64,000 nt of DNA, taken from contig NC_044282.2 of the NCBI RefSeq assembly GCF_004027225.2, positions 50,560,576 through 50,624,575 on the forward strand, written 5' to 3'. The position numbers and the translations under genes are program-made. How positions within the stretch are numbered: position 1 is the first letter of the stretch; the number at the start of each line of letters is the position of its first letter. Source of the stretch: Strigops habroptila (Eukaryota > Chordata > Aves > Psittaciformes > Psittacidae). Of this stretch, positions 1-14,528 are shown one piece after another. The notes beneath the pieces are model-generated. The model worked only from the letters and a program-made list of their open reading frames with translations. It made no database searches and was not told the origin of the DNA.

Positions 1-3000
1 ATCAACTTCCAAGACACTGATGAAAATGTTGAAAAAGATGATTACTGCAGAAATACAGAAACCTGCATGATGATACTCTACCGACAGCTGCTTTTATGAT
101 CTGTCAGCCATCTCTTAATCTGGCATTATGCTTTGTTGTGAGTGTACTGTGCTGTATTTTGAATAATAGTGCCAGGCAATATGAAGTCATTCACCCTGCA
201 GGAGTCCAAATATAGCTACACAACTGTTTTCTCAATCAACTGTAATCTTGTCAAAGTATCACATCAAGTTCTCTGAGAAAAACTAATTTTCAGAAAATTA
301 TCTTGATCTATTATGTTCCTTACCCTTCACTCCTTTTTAGCTGAATCCCATGTCAGTCCTCTTGCCCACTCCCTCCTAGGATTTATATCACACTATCGAG
401 CCTGCAGTTACTCCAGTATTCCTATTTGCCTTTAATGAACAGTGATACTATACTAACACTTCAGCAGTTTCATGAAATTGTCACTTTTTTTTCTGGAAGT
501 TTCAGGTCAATACCATCAGGCAAGGTATATGAAGAACCAAATCTTTAAGGACTCTTTGATGGAAAAAAAGATTTTAAAAATACTATCTCTAGAAGATGAG
601 ATGATGTTTTTTCAAATCCTTTCTGGTTTCAGTTGCTAGGTGGATGGACGAAGGATTCAATCTTTCTCAAATTATACAAACTCATAGAACATCTTTCCAA
701 ATCCACAAAAAAATACATATACTGATTAATTCTGTATTATCCTTATCATTAATACTTTGGTCATATCCAAGGGCTTCACCATTAGAAATTCCAATTCCTA
801 TGGCTTTCATCTGGTTTCCTAGCATTAGTACACTTCGCTCTGACTCCTCATTTTCCTTATCACATCAGTTTAGTGTGTTCATATCTCCTTCAGTTTGAGT
901 GTACATTGTATTTGCATTCTAGTGAGGAGATCTGATCCCCTAGATGTGGCTCACAGAGCATCCTATTTTTACAGCTCTCTCTCCCACTGGAAAATAGCCC
1001 AATGCTCTGTTAAAATAAAACTACTGCACAAAGGTTTCTGCCTCCTCCCTGTACTTGCTCACTTTCCAAAGTCCTAGCAGTCTTCCATTGTACTTTCTAT
1101 AGATTAACAAGCTTGACACAATCCACTGTCAAAAAAGGCAGTAAGAGATGTTTTGAAGCAGAAGACAAGACTAGCTTCTCTATAGCAGTAAAAACGTTCA
1201 AATGTAAATATTAGACATCTAAATAGGGGCCCTAAGACATGGTCATTACATGATTAGACTGCATGCAGAGTATCTGAATAGCAATATGTGCAATCTAAAG
1301 GGGCGAAACCAGAATTACATTGCTCTTTCATGCTTAAGAAACATGCCAGGTAAGCAGAAAACACCAGTTCCTTTTTTGCCTTTATTTTGATTAGTAGAAA
1401 TTTTGACATTGTCCTAACTGGAGCAGGGTTGTATCTGAATACATGGTTCCCCTCCTGAGTTCAGAGTGTTACTGCTACGCCCAAGCTCATTCAGCTTCTT
1501 GCAGCTGTGAGAAAATTGTAAATAAGCATTTCTCCTACAGAAAAAAAGGAGATAGATAGCTGCTGAACAGCAAGCAAGGAGATTGATCTACATGCTATAC
1601 TAATGTGACCTTCCCAGTATCTGTTATAGTTCTGAAAATGTTTTCAGGAATCTGATATGAGGTGCCAGCAAAACTGGCTCTGCTGGCAGTTAAGTGTTTA
1701 TATTGACAAAGGTCAGCTAGATTGCATGAGTTTCAGTGATGGAAGAACAAAACTCGACATATATATTAAGAGTGTTCAAAAGTTATAGAACATTTAAAAT
1801 CCATTAGCTAAAATTATCTTTACAGATAATTTCAACAGGCATAAACAGTAAGTACATATTTTTAAGAGAATTTGTGCTTTCAGACTGTCTTAATATTACA
1901 AAATTTAAAAAACTGTAATTGTTGGGGGGTGCTGATACATTCCAGATTGTGAACTGTCGGTGCCCCTGAAGGCAAAGTTGTTTCATAAACTTTAGCATCT
2001 TTAAGACCTTTTTCCCACACACAAAAATGCCAGAGACATCAAAGCAAGACATTGTAAAGGTGATAAATTTGATGTTATCTGAATTGCTAGGAAACTGTGT
2101 TAAGAATGTATGGATCTTTACAAGGTATAGCTGTCTCAGCTTTACATCGCTATACCTGTTGCCTGAATCGTTAGGATATAATATGATAATAAGAACTTAC
2201 TAATTTAAAAGCTTATCTGAACACAATATCTTGATCCTGAAAGCTAGGTGGATGTCTCATCAAATTTCCTCTGCTTCTTTTTCCAAAATTATTGAAATGA
2301 GAACAGTGTATTGTGATGTGTTGAAGATGTGATCACAGCAGATTACCTGATGTTAAGAGAAGTAAAAAAACATTTTTTTTTCTGTTTTGGGGGGCTTTTT
2401 AGGGCCAAAACCTAATCCAATCTGGAAAACAGGACTCATATTTTCCTTTAATTATGCCCACACTACCCATGTCTCTTTCCCCACCCCATGTTAGGAATAC
2501 CTATGATGGTCTGATTAGACATTTTGCAGAATAAAAATGTTTGCAGAGGACCGGAATCACTCACAGCCACACAACTCTATTTCCAACACTGGACAGCAGG
2601 GTGAGTGTAAGCATCTGGCATGTAAACAAGCCTGGTCTGTTTATACACATATTGTAAGTATTAGGTGCTAGTGAATAGTTTCTAGCAGATGTAGAACATC
2701 CGGATACTATTATATGTGGGAAAAAAAGGGTTGATGGCTCACTTGGAATTAATGTTCTCCCTTTCTTCTCATCTATACAGGAGAATGCAAATCTTCTGTA
2801 GCCTGGTACAGGTTGCTGAGACTATTTCAAATCCAGAAGAAAGATCATACAACTTCACAAATGCAAGAACAGCCAGTCAAGAATGTCCATTGACCAAATA
2901 TACCTCAGTTAGACTTCATTTTGTGTAGCACAGCCATACATTTCTATACATGCTCAGAATGTAAACATTGCCTTTGGATTGTGCGGGCAAATTTGGGCAC

Positions 3001-6000
3001 CCACCGAACTTTGGAAGTGTCACCACTGTCTTAAAAATGGCAGTTGAGTGCCATTTGATAATTCTTCAGACACTTTGGACACAAAATGAAATAAAATGTG
3101 CGGCACTTGCACTCTCACTCTTGTCTGATTTGGCTTGTACTGGCTACCACAAAAGAAAGGATGTTGACCAGTCTGGAAACAGAGAAATAGTCATTAGTAA
3201 CTGAATAAAGCACAGAAAGTTTATCACTTGGTGTATCTCTAGAGCCAGACAGAAAACAAAAGCCAAGAAAGAAATAATGAAGAGACATATTTATAAAATT
3301 CTTAGAAAGTGAAACTTCTATATACTAGCTTCAGTTGGTCTATAATGCAGTGTCAAAATATGCTTCTATTGTAACTTATTATCTACATGCATCTATGTAA
3401 CTGTTATAATTCAAAAAGGCTATAAAAAGAAACAGATTGCATGCCTTTTCACCATCATTTTACTTAGATGAAGCTAACCTGGTTTTACTACATTTTAACT
3501 AGCCCGTTTTTTTTTTGTCAGGGTGATCACTACCATAAAGTTTCAGAATAATCCCCTCTGTGGCTTCAGTGGCACTTTGTTGTTAAAACACAGGTAAAAC
3601 ATAGTCATCTTCAACACAGAAAAGGCTAGCCACTTTCAGAAAAAAAGTCTGCTGAGAAAGTCCAGACCAATCTGTACAGTAGCTCCAACAGCAGCCAGCA
3701 AGTTCAGAATAAAACCAGGCAAGACAGCTGGAAAACAGCCAGGTGGCAGTCCTAATTTACACATACACAGCAGCTCTTACATTTAATAAACCCTCATAGC
3801 TTCATGGCACTGTGCCAACTTACATTAGCTGAAAGCCCTCATATCCATTTTGTTTCAGCACTAACTCTCTTTTTCATGCCTACTGGCTTCCAAAGTGCAT
3901 ATGTGGTGTCTACCAGCTTGACAGCAGCACACCTTTTCCATAAGCAGTGCAGCTGTACTTGTTGCAGAGCAATGTATGCCATTCCCAATGGGATCACCCA
4001 GCTTCTCCACACCATAATTAGAGTTTTCATAGTGGCACTGCAATGCTCGACTGCTTTTTGAGGGAAGACCCATTGAGGAGCTAATAATTCTAATCCTAAA
4101 CTCACCCACAGATTAGGCAACTAAACCTTTTTCCAGACTGACCTCAGACTTCTTATAATTTTATGTTCAAAAAAGGTGAAGTGCTGTAGTGGAAATAGAT
4201 ATTACTGCTCAAGGTCATCACATGCCAAATAAGCCATAGAAAATGGTACAGATACTACAATAAGATCACATGCAAAGCTGTGATTTGGATTTTTCCTGGA
4301 ATAAGAAAACAAGATGTTAATGTGTTTTCTAACGCCTTACAGAATACTACCAGAATGCTGCTCAGATGCACCTTTTACCTTAATTTGTCTGCTCTTTTCT
4401 TCTTATACCTTTATTTGTCTGCTGTCTTCTCCTATTGCTGCTCTCAAAAACCTCACAGCAATGGAGAAAAAAGCAAATAAAATATTTTATGAACAACTAA
4501 GACACTGAATAATCACTGTTTAAATGATTTTCTTGATATTAAGCAAAAGTCTGTCTGAAAGACTCGGAAGCTTAACAATATAGCAGTACAGCAGACTGTA
4601 GTTCCTATTTTGTAAAGGTACGTTTTGTGGCCACACCACATTTATTTAGCTAGCTAAGGAGAAATTGAGGTTAGAGGAATAATGACAATTTGTTCTATCT
4701 GTGGCAGGAAATACTGATGAAACAATTTGCCAGAAGACAATTACAGGGGTGATGCTAAGTGTCTTCTTGTTGTGAGAGAAGAGATAAGAAAACAAGGGAT
4801 ATGTTTTATGGATTTTTTTTCTAAGCATTCTTCACATTCCTCTACCTGCCACTGACAGTGACTTCAGTAGCTGACCAGCATTCCTTTAAGAAGCAAACAG
4901 ATGGCTGGTATTTAAAAATCTCCACCCTTCTGTGTTTGGATCATGACCAGATTCAGTGCTGACACAGTGAGTTATACATTGAATGGAAAGAATACAACGG
5001 TCAACAGGATAATGGGAACAGAAATAATGTTTTCTAACAATACCATTTCTTCTCTGAAAGGCTGTTCTTCTTTAAGTAGTCACAATGTTTGACATCAGAA
5101 GTTGTTATGTGACAACAGTGAGTTTAGACTTAATTAACATTCAAGTGGTAGGACTCTGGGAAATGTCCCTTGCATTGGTCTGCTTTCTCGGTAGACCAAA
5201 AAATTATATGAGACTGTGCTATGCCTCATCCACAAATAGTATGATTGTACCTGGTGACTAACCCAATCTTTGTATTTACTCATAGGGTAAACCACTACCA
5301 CTCATTTATCTTACCTATGCAGATGAGTTACTGACACCAAGAAACAGCAATTTTATATGGTAAAAATATGCATATGTTTAATCAGTGACATTTTATGGCA
5401 TGGAGACATGCTCTTGGATGGCAAAAAATGCAAATATAAATGCTGCTTCAAGGCATGACCATTGTCCCCACCTCCCTTTCTTAATTTAGCTGAGCTGAAG
5501 TCCCCACTCATAGAGGAATGCTGTCATGTAGGTCTCCTGTATCAAAATACTCCATTCGCTCTTTGGTCTGTCCTTTTGGGAATGCTGTCACAAATCAGGA
5601 GAAATATACTTATTCTAAAGGAAGCAACTACTTCTGCAATCTCTTTGGACAGCAATGATGGGCTGATATCAAAGACCTTGGGTCCATTCCTTTCTCTAGT
5701 AGTTATTAGGTGCACTCAGCAAGCATGAAGATCAGACCAGACACTTTTCCTCTTTCTCTCTGCAAAGGTATTAGACTGAAGGATCCTAACACAGTTTGTG
5801 TTCTCTATACTAGCTGCTTATTATTCTATTGAAAGCAAAACAGTAATGTCTTTTGTTTGTTTCTGGTTTTTGCTCCAGTTTTTGTTCTTTGTGTCCCAAC
5901 CTGCTCAGATCCCCAGTTCTTTGATTCTGGGCTGACGTGAGCTCTATATGGACTGTGCTGAGATTTCAGGGTTCTTCAGACATGCAGTCTAAAGCTAAGT

Positions 6001-7690
6001 TCTAAGGCTGTAGCACATTTCAAATGAAACAAGGAGTTTACATAAATGCAGATCAACTCAACCTACCTACAATCTTGGTTTGGTACAAGCCAGCTTATGT
6101 CCAGAGGATGTTGCATTTGCTGATTTGTGATTAGGCATAAAGTAAAAAAAAAAAGAATATGTGATAGGTTTGTGCTTATAAGGTCAATAATATCATATTT
6201 ATTATTTCTTTAGGTTAAGAATGAAGATAGAATGGATTAAGAGTACTTGGCAGCTGGAGCCACTAAGGGATGTTTTCAGGCATCTGATTGATGATTTCTG
6301 TGAACCCAGGCCATACATACATACAGGTGAGTCGAAAGTTAAATAGCTTATTCTCAATTATTTCTTTTAATATTGTTCATTTTAAAAATATATGCAGCTG
6401 TCCATCCAGCTATGTGATAATCATAGGAAATCACTGCCTCTTCTGGCTGCGGCATGACACTTTTTACATATCAAAGTTCAGATGAATAAGTAAAAAAAAT
6501 GTTCTGAAATTCTGCATGCCCTATTGAAAAGATGCACTAATATAACATGTATGAGGACCTAACACTCATACTGATATGTTTTGTATTTGCAAGTGAAGAA
6601 TTTTTTGTTGTAGTGGTTCATATCAATATGAAATAGAAAACATTGTTATTAAAGGACTCAGATGATTTTATTATCATGTAATATGAATTTTTACAATATA
6701 CCTTTGGGCTCATTCCTCTTGTGCTTATTCAGACAAACGGGAAACTATAATCGAAATAGGTTACATAAAGGATTATGAAATCAGACCCCAAACGCTGGTT
6801 CATTTTATAAGAAAAACTGAATAACAAGTCTTGAACACTATAAAATATGGATCAGTTATGCAAGTAGTACTAATGCATTTGAAGAAAGCCCTTTGGTCAC
6901 CCAAGTAAATATATAATTAGGCAGATTTTATTTACCCAGGAGATAAGAACAGGTTGAAGAAACTGTTAAAGCTCTCTGGTAACTTAGAGAAACTTTTCTA
7001 TCTGCTGTCTGTCTGCTTTGGAAATACTTCTTTATGTAGTGCAGGTAAAGGCACTACATAACAGCAACTGCAGCTACAGAGGTATGTGGATCAAAAGGTA
7101 ACCTGAAAGGCTTTTTGATCTGCCAAAATCTCACCTAAATTGGATATGTCCCGATTAGCAATCTATTATACATGAGGTCTTATGGTTCTTCTTGTTGTTC
7201 TCTTACTATTTTCCAAGACCAAGGCAGATAAAATGAACTCACACAGCTATGAAGACTGGTGCAGTTCTCTTGTAACTGGTTTGGTTTCACAATAAATTCT
7301 GCAAATTTAGTTTGAGCTGAACTGTGAGATGTACAGGAGCCCTTCAGTAAGCCGAGGCATACTCTGGGTTGCTACATCTCTCTAACAAATCAATGCTTTC
7401 CCAGGGTGCACAGTTCATCCCAAATGTCATCTTGCAATTAAGATGCTCTTTGAGTCATAAGTCCATTAATCACTCGTAATTCAGGCTTTCCTGGTTTTGG
7501 GCTTGGTTTTTTTTTTCTTCACATTTATAGTTCAAGTTGGCTAGAACAGAGTTTTTTCATTCTCTCTCACAGAACCTATTTTGGTCAAGCTGTGGGCTAT
7601 ATCTGTGGCTTCCACCATCTTCAACAACAGAAATAGTGAATATTAACGTCAGTTAACTCAGCCTTTAGTATCTGTGATGTATCTACCTGC
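1..7690. other. AT-rich intergenic DNA, nothing supportable
   Basis: No open frame here exceeds about 93 codons, none resembles a known protein, and I found no CR1 copies or RNA genes. Only short homopolymer runs are visible (for example around 2,371-2,380 and 3,508-3,517). It may hold distal MYCN regulatory elements, but that cannot be judged without alignment. Confidence 0.6.
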
Positions 7691-7734
7691 TAGTTATTTT
7701 AAACTATAAACCAAATGTTATTAAAAACAATCCA

Positions 7735-8045
7735 GATGGTGGACTCTACTGGATGCAGCCTTCCAGGCAACAGCAAGAACAGGACTGGTGCACGAGGAAG
7801 ATGAGCCAGGAGCTGGCAGCGATCACAACACAGGCAGGGGAGTGACCACCCTGACCAGGGCATAGTCCTGCAGTATCCAAGTAGGACCAGGCTGGTCACA
7901 GTGACAGGTCCCATGACCAGTCCCAGACACAGCGAGGAAATGAGCCTTATCCAGTCAGGAACAGTAGGAGGCAGGACCAGAGACAGGACTGGAGACAGGG
8001 TAAACGACAGTGCAGGTCCAGGCTCCATCCAATAAGTCAGTCAGC
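7735..8045. other. GC-richer island of degenerate GGACYRG-type repeats, identity unknown
   Basis: About 300 bases stand out from AT-rich flanks. Short words recur: ACAGGACTGG at 7779-7788 and 7983-7992, plus related aggaccag/gaccag copies between. The minus strand is open for 109 codons (7699-8028), but the hydrophobic product looks like translated repeat. It could be a decayed minisatellite or transposon fragment. Confidence 0.4.
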
Positions 8046-11000
8046 AAGTCAGGAATGGAACTGGGCTGGGCACAGGCTGCTCTGAACATTCACTGTTCCT
8101 AAGAAAAACAGCTGTTTATGCCCTTGTGAGCTAGTTTTGCTCCCCAGCTGATGTCTTTCAACCTACAAACTGCCCTTAGGACATCTCTGACTCTGTTAGC
8201 ATGAGTACTTATAGCTCACACAATGTACGTTATTAATCAGTCTTGTGAATGATCAAAAGACATGATCACTGCTTTTTTAAGACTTTTTGTACCATGAACT
8301 TGTTCACCACTTGCTCTGAGATGTACAGCTTTCAAATCAGTTCAGAACTAATCAGTATATTCACACACCAGATTGTGATGAGCATCTTCTCTAACCATTT
8401 ACCACCAGCATGGATGTAAAACAATCTCTTTCTTTTACCTGTCATGAACTTTCAGCCTTAGATTCACTGTTCTTTGCAGATTAACTTCCCCTCAGATTCT
8501 GAACCACCAGCTAGTCGTAGAACTGTTATAATATCCTGGGCCAACTTAACTGCCTTTAATCTCAGCATCTGAGATTGCTGACATCTTGATGGAGTAACAC
8601 TACGACCATTTTTGGCCCCAGGCATGATGTCTTAAAATAGTATGACCATCTCCTGTTTTCTGGCTGGCTTCAGTAGCATACTCAGGCAATCCATTACGCA
8701 ACTAAGTTCCAAATCCAATTTGTTCTTTAATAAAGTGTTCTACTGCTACCTATCAATATTGTATCTGGTGACTTTCCAGGGACAATAAGAACCTATAGCA
8801 AGGTCCTTGGTGGATATCAGGTAATATCTAACAGCACTCAAGTCTTCCTAAAAGCGAAACAGGAGGGCACAGACTCTTTAGAAACTGAAATAGAGAGATG
8901 TACATCAAGGTACAAAACACAGAGAAGAATTAAAATGCTTAAGCATTTGTCTATTAGTACATGTTTCCAATGTTTAAAACAAAAATGGGAATTAAACCCA
9001 ACAATAGTAAGAGAGGGAAAGGATGGTAAAATAAGGAGATTTTTTTCCTCATTACTTCTAAATGTTTCTAAAGATAATTTATGTTTCTAGTCTGCAAATT
9101 ATACTTGGAAAGCTGCATTTATTTGAATCAGTAGACTGTAACTGCAAATGCAGCTGTTGAAAACTGAATTGTTTATTCTATTGCTGTGCTTTGCTGGCTG
9201 TGACCAGATGCAACCAGCTGTTAACCAGTTGCTTCCCTTTGCTCATCTCCTGGCAACGTGATGATCAACAAGCCTTACAGAATGGTTATAACTAACTAGC
9301 AGTAGGAAAAAGTTTAGACATTTACCTCCAATCCAATGATATAGTGATGCAGAATTTATTTATTTAAGATTATGAATCTGTTCACAGATTGATTTTAGTA
9401 TGACTAAATTTGTATTTAAAGTTATACTATGCTTAAAAATGAGCTTAAACACATGCTCAACTAAGCATCTGCAAAACCAAAACACAGGCAAAAGACACAG
9501 ACAGCATGTTTTGGTGTATAGTCTTGCAGTAAATACTTTAGGATATGACCAAAACCGTTCAAGGCTCTGATTACATTCCCATAGGTAATGCAATATTTGT
9601 TCCTCTGTTCTCTTCCATATGGCACACAACTGAGTTCTCCTGGCCCATATTTAATGTGCACACCATTTAAACACTGTATTATTATGGGTTCCTCCTAAGC
9701 TTTTCAATACCATGATAGCATCTCAGAAATTTACAAAAAGTAATGAATTTATCTCACACCCCTTTCAGAGAGTAAGAATTATAATTCCCCCTTCTTACAG
9801 AAGAATGCCAAAACAATCAAAATATTATTAATTCTGAATGTTCGTTTTGTTACATGTGCACCCTATTTTCTTTTTTTACATGGAACAAGTACAGACTCCA
9901 GTTGCAGCTGCAGTGCTTAGATTTGTTGTGGGTTTTTTTTTTTTTTTTAAGTCTAGGCCCAAAAATATAGTGGCACCTCGAAAATAAAGAACACATAAAT
10001 CCCCCCTAACTTTGAAAATCTGATTAAAAGTGACTTGCTAAGCTGAAAGAGGACTGGCATAAAATTAATTTTTTGCAGGGCATTTTCTTACCTACTTGAT
10101 CTTGAGATCTTTTTCTTCCAGCAATATTCTGCCTATTTCAACTTCTGCAACAATTCTGAGCAACATTTTGGATTTTATAACACTGATACTGGTTCTGGAG
10201 GAGGACATCCTTTGCATTGTGTAAGCCTGAGACTCAAGTGAAAATAGGATGCGTTGCCATCAAGAGAGATTATGACATAAACAGACAACAGCTGAACTAG
10301 GAATGAACAATTATTTTTAAATGTGAAGTTTCCTTGCAAATTTAATGTTCGTTTAAGATGGATTTTGGGGCATAACGAGAGATCAAATGCTCAATTATCA
10401 TTCAACACTGATATAGGTTATCTCTTGGAGGAATTGCAGTTACTACAATTAAAACATGTGAATGCAAGCAGAATAATGGATTCTGGACCATCTGAGGAAC
10501 TCCAGAGATAATTCTATATGACCCATCCTCAATTTACACTTTATGGTGAGGTAACTTGCTTGTGCAAATTAAACTTAATATCATTATTTTATTAATAGTG
10601 TATCTGTATTTATTAATGTTTTCACTGATTCATGAAAGAATTATGAACAAAAGACCTTGTCTCAGAAATTACTTTTGACTGTACATGAATTTTCTCAGTG
10701 TAGAATTTCAGTTTCCAAACCCAGTCAAATGCCACTTCAGAGACTACAAAAATTGTATCCCAGCGCTTATCACAGTATTATGAACTTTCACAGGCCTACG
10801 AAATTTCATGATACTTCATAATCTGCTTAAACTTCATGCTTCTGACAACCTGTGACTATATGAAAAATCTCTGCATCAGTTTCTCGATCTCATAATGGTG
10901 ACAGGAAACTCTGAGAGCACACCTCAAAGAATAAAATCAATGAGCAAATAAAAAACAGCCTGAGGTATATTTGAATGATTTTAGGGTATCTCAGGACTAC

Positions 11001-14000
11001 GTTGGGACTTGATTCATATTTTAATGTCTGGGATTACCAACAGTGATATTCCTCTACATGGCAGTTAAGCTAACTGCTTTCATCTCCATCCTACTCTTAT
11101 AATCCAATGCCAAAGAACAATGTTATTCTTCTACATCTGGCATTTGTAAGCTTTATTGTTGGGACATACACTGCTGAAACAATTCTTCATCTTCTAAAGC
11201 AAATGCTTTTTCTAAAGATTCAGAAGCCATGCTATTAATTTCCTAATTTCTTTTTAGTATGCTCATAAAGAAAGATTTCTATATGTCTGCAACTACTGAT
11301 ACAAGAAGAGGCCATGAAACATGATAATGAGAACTAATAAAATATAAAAGTAAAGCTTTGCTTTCCTGTTGTTTTGCATACACAGCAATAAAGTTACTTC
11401 CCTGGTAGGATATAAAGTCAACATCTCTATCTAAATTGCTTCAGCACTTGTGCTTACAAATGGTATGGTATTAAGCCTAAAGGAACATAAACATTATTTT
11501 ATGGTATAATATACCCTTAGTATAGAAATACTGGGCACTATTCAAGAAAGAGGCTCTCTGAAACACTTTTGAAGACTACGTTTCCCATTTGATTGATGAG
11601 TTAGGAAATCCCAGTGAGCATTGTCACATACAAAAAGTCAGGACTGATAAGCCCACACGACACACATTTAATCCTCCAGAGGAAGAAAGAAAAACTAAGA
11701 CAGCAATACTGAAAGGCAAAAGGCAAGAAACAGCTGGCTTTAAATTAATACCTATTTAAATGGTGTAGATGGAGATAGGCCAACCTTTAAAGTAAAGGAA
11801 ACCTATTCTTACCATATCGCTAATTACTGAACTTTGCAAACACCATTAGGTATATCTGCTTAAGAAAAAAGGAATCATACATCAGTTCTTCAACACAGCA
11901 AATCATACTACAGTTGTATTTCAGGGTGCGATGTCACCATTATGAACCTTCTAAGCTACAAAGCTCTACAAGGTACTTGTGAAAAAGAGCAAGCACTCTA
12001 ACGGAGGAGGAATTTCAATCTGACTGTACCAAGAATGCAACTCAACAACGGCGCTGTTGTTAATTATTACAGAATCACCATATAGCAATGGAACCGTATT
12101 CCCTCCTGAAGTGCCTTTCTTACCCTTCGTAGGGAAGAAGGAGGCAGGGTACGAGTTGCATAGGATGCATAAAAATGGACAGAATAAAGCAGTTCTAAAT
12201 TGGTTTCCAACTTTAGCTTCAAACTGTTCAAGGGGTAGCTAATGTTGCATAACTCACAAATTCTGCATGGTCGTCTAGGAAATGAAACAACTGCAGTTAC
12301 TATTCAGATGAATCTTGAGTTATACTTTCACATTTGCATTCCTTCGCTTGGGAATCAGAATCCGAATCCCGCTCCTTGACCATGACTGCTCACCTAAACA
12401 TACTGTCCTGCCTAAAAACATTCTGGCTTGCCAATGGTTTGCATGTACATTCTTCCAATATTTGAAGTAATGTCTCTTCACCAGAGAAGATCCTGGATAA
12501 TGCAGTTTAGCCAAACTCCAAATAATTAGTACTTCTTTGAACTGCAGCAATTCTTCGAAATTCTACCCGATATCAACCACATTGTGCAATGCACTTTACA
12601 GACATTTAGGACAGCGCTGGAGAGTCTATTACCTGAATACAGTGAAAGTGAGACACCGAAGGAGTGAGTAATTTGGTCAAGGCTGCACAACAAAGCTCTG
12701 GCAAAATTTACAGGAAAAGCTAGATATCCTAATATAAAATTTAAACATTAGAGCATAAAACATAATAAACACTTTTGAAAACAAAAAAGAAAAAATTCCC
12801 AAACTTTCAGACACAATAATTAAAGAAAATAATATTCTTTTTAGAATAAAAGATTAAGTGTTTTCTTTTCCAGTGACATTATCCAGAATCCTTTTAACTA
12901 ATTTGTTGAGGAAATATGCCACAGTGGAATTTAGTATGACTGATTAAACCATGTTAATACATTTTCCAGCTTTGGGTCCCCAGTCCCATTGCCCCATCTA
13001 TGACCTTTCTAACTTAGGATTATGTTATTTGTTCTACTAACAAGCATCCATCCATGCCACAGGATATCATGGCTGAATAGAAATTATTTGAAGTGCAAGC
13101 CCAAAACAAAGAGTACATGACATTATGAAGCATACATTTGCATGTGTATTTGGTGAATATCCTATCTCTGATGATATTACTGCTGCTATATAAAATCATG
13201 ATCTTAAGTGATTTTTAGAGGATTGATTCTTCTCATTTTGACTAAGTATAACCTGTAAATCAAGCCTGCACATATCACAATCACAGGATCTTCCCATGCA
13301 AAAGTTCTGTGTAGGGGAAAACAGCAGCCTGGGAAAATCATTTACAAGTTCCTTGTATGGAGAACGTAGTAAGCTACTTCTCACTTTCATTTCTTCTCAT
13401 ATGTATCTCACTACCACAAAACCACACATACATGAAAAATGCAATGTATACACATTCTGCTTGGTGAGTGTTTTCATTACTTTCCTTGAAACTGTTACTA
13501 ATCGTCTGACCAATTCATCCCCAAGATCTGTTTGTTGGAGGATGGTGAGCTGAGCATCTGATGCTGAAAGTATAAGCAATCCTCCATGCCTTCCTTCTTC
13601 AGGCTGACACTCAATCGTAAGCTCCAATTTAGAGTCTACAGGACAGAAACAGCAGCAACAGACTGGAAAATTAGTCTGTGCAGCTGTATTATGAATCTCT
13701 TTACCAGATTCAAGCCTCAGGTACCAACCCAGCAAAACATGTAAGCACATAAGATACTTAAACCTGTGAGGAAGAGCAGGACAAAGCAATCCTAATGCAG
13801 ATTCACATGTGGCAATACAGATTTTCTTAAAAAAATAATGTACTCTAACTCCAATTGAAGCCTGCCCAGTCTTCCTGAACTAAATATGGCTTTCATAATA
13901 ATATACACTGAGAAAAATGTATTTCTCTTCTCAGTGTCCTGTTATCTCACACCTTTGTTATCCCTTGATCACTTGCTCCTGCCTTTCATTTCTTAAGACC

Positions 14001-14465
14001 TTGTAAAGCCGCACCACCCCAGCAAGAAGGCTACAAGCCACCTTCAGTATCCAACAAAACTGAGAAAATGGGGTTATCGCTTGACCCCCTGTGGTAGTAG
14101 TTGCATTCATTACCAAAATTTAGAGGAAATTATTCCCATTCTCACTCTTTTAAGGCCCCTTTAAGGCTAAAGCAGTATGAGCTGATTCAGTGCAAAAAAA
14201 GGTTCATTAAGTTTAATGCCAATGATGTCTGGCCAGTGTTAGTGTAAGGACAGGTTTTCCTTGCCCTTTCACTACCATTTCTACTGCAGCACCTTCTGTT
14301 TCCTTCCTCAGATTAAGGCAATTTATGCACAAATAGTGCAATCTTAGCACCATCCTTTCTCATTCTTATTGCTAAGGGCAAATTATACTGAAGGGGGGGT
14401 GAGGGTGGAATTTACTTTTTTCTTTCCCGTCACATTTTTTTTGCATTACATCAAGCTATTCTGGG

Positions 14466-14528
14466 GAAAAAAAGTAAAAAAAAAGAAAAAAAAAGACCAA
14501 AAAAAAAAAAAAAAGGAAAAAAAAAGAA
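14466..14528. repeat. A-rich low-complexity tract
   Basis: Runs of A broken by single G, T or CC. It is not preceded by a recognisable retroposed gene, so I do not call it a processed pseudogene tail. Confidence 0.9.
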
